DNA from: Lentzea kentuckyensis
Lineage (GTDB): Bacteria; Actinomycetota; Actinomycetes; Mycobacteriales; Pseudonocardiaceae
DNA: 64,000 nt
Direction of reading: 5' to 3'
Assembly: GCF_002150765.1 (NCBI RefSeq)
Contig: NZ_MUYM01000136.1
Span: 28,096 to 92,095 of the forward strand
Part shown: positions 59,959 to 64,000 of the stretch, piece by piece
Numbering within the stretch: the first letter of the stretch is position 1
How the letters are laid out: every line of letters starts with the position of its first letter
Notes under the pieces: model-generated
The model's database searches: none
The model's input: the letters and a program-made list of their open reading frames with translations, nothing else
What the model was told of the DNA's origin: nothing
Position numbers and translations under genes: made by a program

Positions 59959-61487
59959 CGCACACCCTCCACTTCGGACACGACGGCGTCCAGCAGGTCC
60001 GCGACCCGGCCGAGGGCGGTGTCGAGCGGTCGGTCCTCCACGATCGGCGGCACCTCCGCGGCCAACCGGTCGAACACCGCCGCGAGCCGTGGCGCCCGCG
60101 GGCGGCGGGCGCCGACGTGCACCGCCTGGCGCAGCGCCACCGCGAGCCCGGCGTGCAGGTACCGCAACAGGTTCGCCTGGTCGAGCGCGGTGAACGCGGC
60201 CTGCGTGCCGAACGGGACGACGTCCTGGTTGTGCAGGTTCGTCGGCAGGCTCTGCGCCGACGCCGGAACGGCGGCGCGGCGCATCGCGGCCACGGTCGCC
60301 GTCGCGGAGATCTGCACGCCCTGCAGCGCGTGCTGCCGGCCGGGCTCGGGACTGAGCATCGGCGGCAACCCTCCGCTGCGGTGCGGATCGACCAGCAGGT
60401 CGAGCTGGCGTTCGGCCAGGTTGCCCAGCTGCACAAGCGCGACGTTGAGCTGGTCGGCCGCGAAAGCACTGGGCTGACTGAAGAAGTTGCCGCCGTGCAC
60501 GACCTCCTTGGTCTCCGGGAAGAACAACGGGTTGTCGCTCACGCCGTTGAGGTCGCGGCGCACCACCTCCTCGGCGTGCCGCACGCTCGTGCCGGCCGCG
60601 CCGATCAGCTGCGGCGTGCAGCGGATGCTGTAGGCCTCCTGCAGCGGGCGCGCACCGGAGGGTGTGCTGCCCTCCAGCCAGGTCCTGATCGCGGCACCGG
60701 TGTCGGCGACGTCCGGATGGCCGAACGCGGCCAGTAGTCCAACCGACGTGAACTCCAGCCCGCACCCCAGGACGTCGGTCATCAAGGCGGACAACAACTC
60801 CGCGGTCCGGCGCGCGCGGATGGCCTGTGCGACAGCGAGTCCGAGTGCTGCGGCGGTCACCGAAACACCGTTGACCAACGCGAGCGCGTCCCGGCCGCCC
60901 AGCTCCAGTTTCGTGAGCCCGGCACGGGCAAGCGCTTCCTCCGCGAGCATGAGCCGCCCTTGGAACAACGCGTTTCCGTTGCCTCGCAGCGCATGCGCGA
61001 CATAGGCGAGCGGCTGGAGATCCCCACTCGCGCCGAGCGAGCCGAGTCTGGGCACCGCCGGGGCGAACTCGGTGTCCAGCATGGCGCACAGCGAGTCCAC
61101 GACCAGATCCGACACCCCGGATCTCCCCTGCGCCAACGAGAACAGCCGCGCCAGCACGGCCGCGCGGGCGACGGCGGGCGGCAGCAGTTCACCGTGGCCG
61201 ACGATGTGGTGAATGATCGTGTTGTCGCTCTGACCGGCGCCGTCGGCTCTGCCCTCGAACTCCACGAGTGGCCCGAAACCCGTTGTGACACCGTAGATCG
61301 CGCGTCCGGAGCCGCTGACCTCGAGCACGAACTCGTGGCACCGCGCGACCCGATCTCTCACCGCACCGGGAAGTTCGACGTGCAACGGATCGCGCGCCAG
61401 TTCGAGGTGGGCTGGTTCGAGAGCCGCGGCCAGGTTGACGGCAGCGGAAGAAGTTCCGACAGGCACGACGCCTCCTGTGGACGACAT
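59955..61487 (-). CDS. MIO-dependent aromatic amino acid ammonia-lyase or aminomutase (tyrosine type)
   Basis: A 510-residue member of the HAL/PAL/TAL family. ASGDLQPL supplies Ala153-Ser154-Gly155, which cyclise to the MIO electrophile. AIYGVTTGFGPL gives the catalytic Tyr, and DNPLFFP and NLHNQDVVPFG are conserved. The specificity loop reads NTIIHHIVGHG; a His at the place of RsTAL His89 favours tyrosine over phenylalanine. Either p-coumarate (lyase) or beta-tyrosine (mutase) is possible. It is flanked by an acyl-CoA ligase, SDR, possible hydroxylase and OMT, which fits a phenylpropanoid route. The ATG at 61487 has GGGAGCC-like context upstream. Confidence 0.88.
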   Translation of the reverse strand: MSSTGGVVPVGTSSAAVNLAAALEPAHLELARDPLHVELPGAVRDRVARCHEFVLEVSGSGRAIYGVTTGFGPLVEFEGRADGAGQSDNTIIHHIVGHGELLPPAVARAAVLARLFSLAQGRSGVSDLVVDSLCAMLDTEFAPAVPRLGSLGASGDLQPLAYVAHALRGNGNALFQGRLMLAEEALARAGLTKLELGGRDALALVNGVSVTAAALGLAVAQAIRARRTAELLSALMTDVLGCGLEFTSVGLLAAFGHPDVADTGAAIRTWLEGSTPSGARPLQEAYSIRCTPQLIGAAGTSVRHAEEVVRRDLNGVSDNPLFFPETKEVVHGGNFFSQPSAFAADQLNVALVQLGNLAERQLDLLVDPHRSGGLPPMLSPEPGRQHALQGVQISATATVAAMRRAAVPASAQSLPTNLHNQDVVPFGTQAAFTALDQANLLRYLHAGLAVALRQAVHVGARRPRAPRLAAVFDRLAAEVPPIVEDRPLDTALGRVADLLDAVVSEVEGVR

Positions 61488-61564
61488 GGGGAGCCACTCG
61501 CGACGATCCCCGTTGACCTGTCGTCGAGGAAGGGCCTTAGGTACGCACTACCCGAGGAAATTTC

Positions 61565-62290
61565 TCAGCGGTCCGCCGGCGTGATCAAGCCACCGGAGAG
61601 GTGATCGAACTCTCCGCTCACGATTCGGGCCAAAAGACCGGCCGACTGCTCCACCGGGGTGAACCTGCCCTGCACGCACTGAGATCTTGCCCACCGTGAG
61701 ATCCGCTGCTGGTGCGGATCATCGGACTCCATGGTGGCGCCGCGGCGCATCAGGCCCACGTCCACCATTCCCGGGTCGTAGTTCAGGATCGCGATCGGCT
61801 GGTCCTTCAGCTCGATCGCGAGGTTCTCGGCCAGCTTGATCACGGCGGCCTTCGACACCGAATACGCCGTGACGTAAGGCCATCGGTGCACACCGGCGTT
61901 GCTGACCACGTTGATGATCCGCCCGCTCGTCATCGTGCGGATCGCGGCGTTCGTGGCCGCCGCGGTGCCGCGCAGGTTCACCTCGAACGTCTGCCACCAC
62001 TCGTTGTCGTCGACCTGCCAGCTGGGCCCGACCGGTCCGCCGAGCGCGCCGTTGTTCACCAGCACGTCGATCCCGCCGAGGCTCTCGATGAGCTTCGGCG
62101 TCGCGTCGGGGTCGCCGAGGTCCGCGACGTGTGCTTCGACGTCGACGCCTTTGGCCCTGAGCTCGGCTTCCGCGGTCTCGAGCGCCTGGTCGTCGCGCCC
62201 GGTGATGATGAGCCGATGTCCTTGCGCGCCAACGGCTTCGCTGAACGCCCTACCGAGTTCCTTGGCGCCACCGGTGATGAGCACCCTCAC
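61565..62290 (-). CDS. Short-chain dehydrogenase/reductase
   Basis: A classical SDR of 241 residues. The NAD(P)-binding motif is VLITGGAKELGRAF, with the stabilising LVNNGALGG (NNAG variant), the Ser of NVVSNAG and the catalytic YSVSK. TGRDD near residue 31 hints at NADP. It overlaps the ligase stop by ATGA. In the block it may act on a CoA-thioester side chain or an aldehyde; the substrate is not known. Confidence 0.9.
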   Translation of the reverse strand: MRVLITGGAKELGRAFSEAVGAQGHRLIITGRDDQALETAEAELRAKGVDVEAHVADLGDPDATPKLIESLGGIDVLVNNGALGGPVGPSWQVDDNEWWQTFEVNLRGTAAATNAAIRTMTSGRIINVVSNAGVHRWPYVTAYSVSKAAVIKLAENLAIELKDQPIAILNYDPGMVDVGLMRRGATMESDDPHQQRISRWARSQCVQGRFTPVEQSAGLLARIVSGEFDHLSGGLITPADR

Positions 62291-63744
62291 CGGTGTGATT
62301 CCTTGAGCAGCCGTCGCAGGATCTTGCCGGAAACGGACTTCGGTATCTCGTGCACGAACTCAACCTGGCGCACCTTCTTGAAAGGCGCTACCTCCGCCGC
62401 CACGAACGCCATCAGTTCCTCCGCGGTGACGTCGCCTTGAGTCACCACAAAGGCCTTGGGCACCTCGCCGTTAACCCGATCGGGCGCACCGACCACGGCG
62501 GCGTCGCTCACCGCGGGATGCCGCCGCAACAACGCCTCCAGCTCGGCGGGCGCGACCTGGTACCCCTTGTACTTGATCATTTCCTTGATCCGGTCGACCA
62601 CGTGGAACCGGCCGTTGTGGACTCGCACGAGGTCGCCGGTGCGCAGCCATCCGTCCACGAAGGCCTGTCGCGTGGCCTCCTCGTCGTTCAGGTAGCCGTC
62701 CATGACCTGCGGACCGCGGATCAGCAACTCGCCTTCGGCGGCGTCGTCGCCGGTGCCCGGTTCGACGATGCGCGCCTCGGTGCCGGGGCAGAGCACGCCG
62801 ACGCTAGTGGGATCGCTGTCCAGGTCACCATCGATCGTCTGGTGCGTGCCGCCCGCCTCGGTCAGGCCGTAGCCCTGCCGGATGGGTGCCCCCAGTTTCC
62901 GTTCGGCCTCCTGGCGGATGCCCTCGTCGAGCGGGGCGGCGCCGCAGAGCACGAGCTTGAGGTGGAGGCCGGGAAGCGGGCCGTCGTGGTCCGCGATCGC
63001 GGCGGCGAGCGGCGGAACGAGGAACGCGCGCGTGACGCGGTGGTCGGCGAGGCGCCGCAAGTAGGTACCGGCGTCGCTGCGAGGCAGGGTCACGAGCGTG
63101 GCGCCGCCGAGCAGGCCGGAGTTGAGGATGATCGTGAAGCCGTAGACGTGGAAGAACGGCAGGTTCGCGGCGAGGACGTCCGTCTCGTCGATGCGCCAGC
63201 CGGGCCGGTGCTGCTCCAGGTTGGCGACGATCGCCCGGTGACTGAGCTTGACGGCCTTGGTGAGACCGGTCGTGCCGCTGGAGAAGAGGACGACGGCGAT
63301 CGCGGCGGGGTCGCCCGGCGGGAGCGTTTCGGTGTCACCTTCGGGAAGGTCGTCGAGGTCGAGCGTGCGCGTGACGTTCGCGAGGCCCTTGAGCCGTTCG
63401 GTCTCGCCCGGCGTGAGCATCGGGTTGAGCAACGCCGCGGTCGCGCCGGCCGCCATCACCGCGAGCAGCCCGACCGCGTACCTCGGCCGGTTCAGGCTGG
63501 CGATCGCGACCGTGTCACCGGGCTTGATCCCCGCTCCGACCAGGCCTTTCGCGGTCCGCTCGACCTGGGTCCTGAGCTCCGCGTAGGTAAGTCGTTCGCC
63601 CGTGACAGCGTCGAGGAGCGCCGGCTTGTCGTGACGCGGCGCGAGAACGTGCTCGGGCACGGTGGCTTCGGGAACGACCACCGCCGGCAGGGGGCTGCGG
63701 TAGATCACGTGCGCGACTCCGTTGTCCACGCCGCCGCGCCTCAT
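62287..63744 (-). CDS. 4-coumarate-CoA ligase-like acyl-CoA synthetase
   Basis: An ANL-superfamily adenylating enzyme of 485 residues. AVVLFSSGTTGLTKAV (A3), GYGLTEAGG (A5), DGWLRTGDL (A7), IKYKGYQVAPAELE (A8) and PKSVSGKILRR (A10) are complete. The N-terminus VIYRSPLPAVVVP and the absence of a long chain-length motif place it near 4-coumarate-CoA ligases. The ATG at 63744 lacks a good ribosome site; GTG at 63729 or 63708 is possible. It is the first gene of the same-strand block containing the tyrosine lyase, so coumarate or a related acid is a plausible substrate. Confidence 0.88.
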   Translation of the reverse strand: MRRGGVDNGVAHVIYRSPLPAVVVPEATVPEHVLAPRHDKPALLDAVTGERLTYAELRTQVERTAKGLVGAGIKPGDTVAIASLNRPRYAVGLLAVMAAGATAALLNPMLTPGETERLKGLANVTRTLDLDDLPEGDTETLPPGDPAAIAVVLFSSGTTGLTKAVKLSHRAIVANLEQHRPGWRIDETDVLAANLPFFHVYGFTIILNSGLLGGATLVTLPRSDAGTYLRRLADHRVTRAFLVPPLAAAIADHDGPLPGLHLKLVLCGAAPLDEGIRQEAERKLGAPIRQGYGLTEAGGTHQTIDGDLDSDPTSVGVLCPGTEARIVEPGTGDDAAEGELLIRGPQVMDGYLNDEEATRQAFVDGWLRTGDLVRVHNGRFHVVDRIKEMIKYKGYQVAPAELEALLRRHPAVSDAAVVGAPDRVNGEVPKAFVVTQGDVTAEELMAFVAAEVAPFKKVRQVEFVHEIPKSVSGKILRRLLKESHR

Positions 63745-63843
63745 GCCCGGCGGCGTGGCCGGAGACTATCCGCACTCTTCGACGCCTACTAAGCACCTGA
63801 CCAGAAGTCTTGTCCGAAACCTCACGACTCGTTGATGCCGAGC

Positions 63844-64000
63844 GCGTCTGCAAGTACTACCAACTCTTGATCGAATCGCCCTCAACTACACCCAACCGGT
63901 TCGTCACCCGACGAACCGTCGCCGTGTCCTCCGTCCAGAACCGCCCTGTTGGTAGTAGAAAAATGCCTGTTGATGTTGAGTTGGCGGTACTTGCAGACGC
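63844..64000. repeat. 157-bp segment with imperfect 23-bp terminal inverted repeats
   Basis: Positions 63844-63866 and 63978-64000 are inverted copies matching at 21 of 23 bases, beginning GCGTCTGCAAGTAC on each outer side. TTGGTAGTA also recurs inverted inside (63945-63953). The interior is A+T-richer than the surroundings and has no convincing ORF. It could be a MITE-like element, the edge of a larger element cut by the window, or a structured RNA. The 100 bp before it, back to the ligase gene, show nothing I can name. Confidence 0.5.

Overview
The window is high-GC actinomycete DNA. GTG starts, TGA stops and dense ATGA/GTGA couplings are common. WhiB-era regulators, LacI/TetR/PucR/ANTAR proteins, an F420-type (LLM) oxidoreductase, an MmpS-like protein and many Tat/Sec-exported hydrolases point to a Pseudonocardiales-like soil or rhizosphere organism (Lentzea/Saccharothrix/Amycolatopsis relatives). 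That placement is inference. I see no rRNA, tRNA, CRISPR array, transposase or phage gene.

1-8 kb: a translationally coupled oligosaccharide uptake operon (SBP5 lipoprotein, two ATPases, two permeases, GH1 beta-glycosidase) with a CebR-like operator and an adjacent LacI regulator. 8-18.4 kb: mixed genes, including a MOSC protein, an alpha/beta hydrolase, a MEDS-HATPase sensor, a WS/DGAT acyltransferase, a HAD phosphatase and a Ser/Thr kinase. These are followed by an ATP-grasp ligase with a butyrolactone-receptor-like regulator and an NTF2-like protein, then an XRE regulator and two secreted lamin-tail-domain proteins separated by strong hairpins. 18.5-43.1 kb: a plant-matter island. It holds a giant subtilase, a LuxR-type regulator, two GH28, a GH31, a Tat-lipoprotein intradiol dioxygenase, PucR-regulated GABA catabolism (gabT plus an aldehyde dehydrogenase), a LacI regulator with a GH105 hydrolase under a DasR-box-like site, a CAP protein, an amino acid permease, and a GH95-GH27 operon. 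Together these would hydrolyse pectin and side-chain sugars outside the cell and take up plant amino compounds.

43.3-46.4 kb: a P450, a small XRE regulator, a striking promoter plus extended Shine-Dalgarno plus 12-codon ORF plus structured RNA, UdgX, a CsbD protein with a sigma-B promoter, and an ANTAR protein. 46.3-54.5 kb: a glycogen-to-trehalose operon (malQ, unknown 100-residue protein, glgX, treY, treZ). 54.6-58.5 kb: RidA, a LacI regulator, a peroxiredoxin, an MmpS-like protein, and a TetR/LLM oxidoreductase pair with a perfect operator. 58.5-63.7 kb: five same-strand genes resembling a miniature phenylpropanoid pathway (coumarate-CoA-ligase-like enzyme, SDR, MIO tyrosine lyase/aminomutase, a helical protein that may be an aromatic hydroxylase, a caffeoyl-CoA-OMT-like methyltransferase). 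The window ends in a 157-bp segment flanked by imperfect 23-bp inverted repeats.

Start codons were re-chosen from ribosome binding sites, family N-termini and gene overlaps. All functional calls come from reading motifs; no database search was made.
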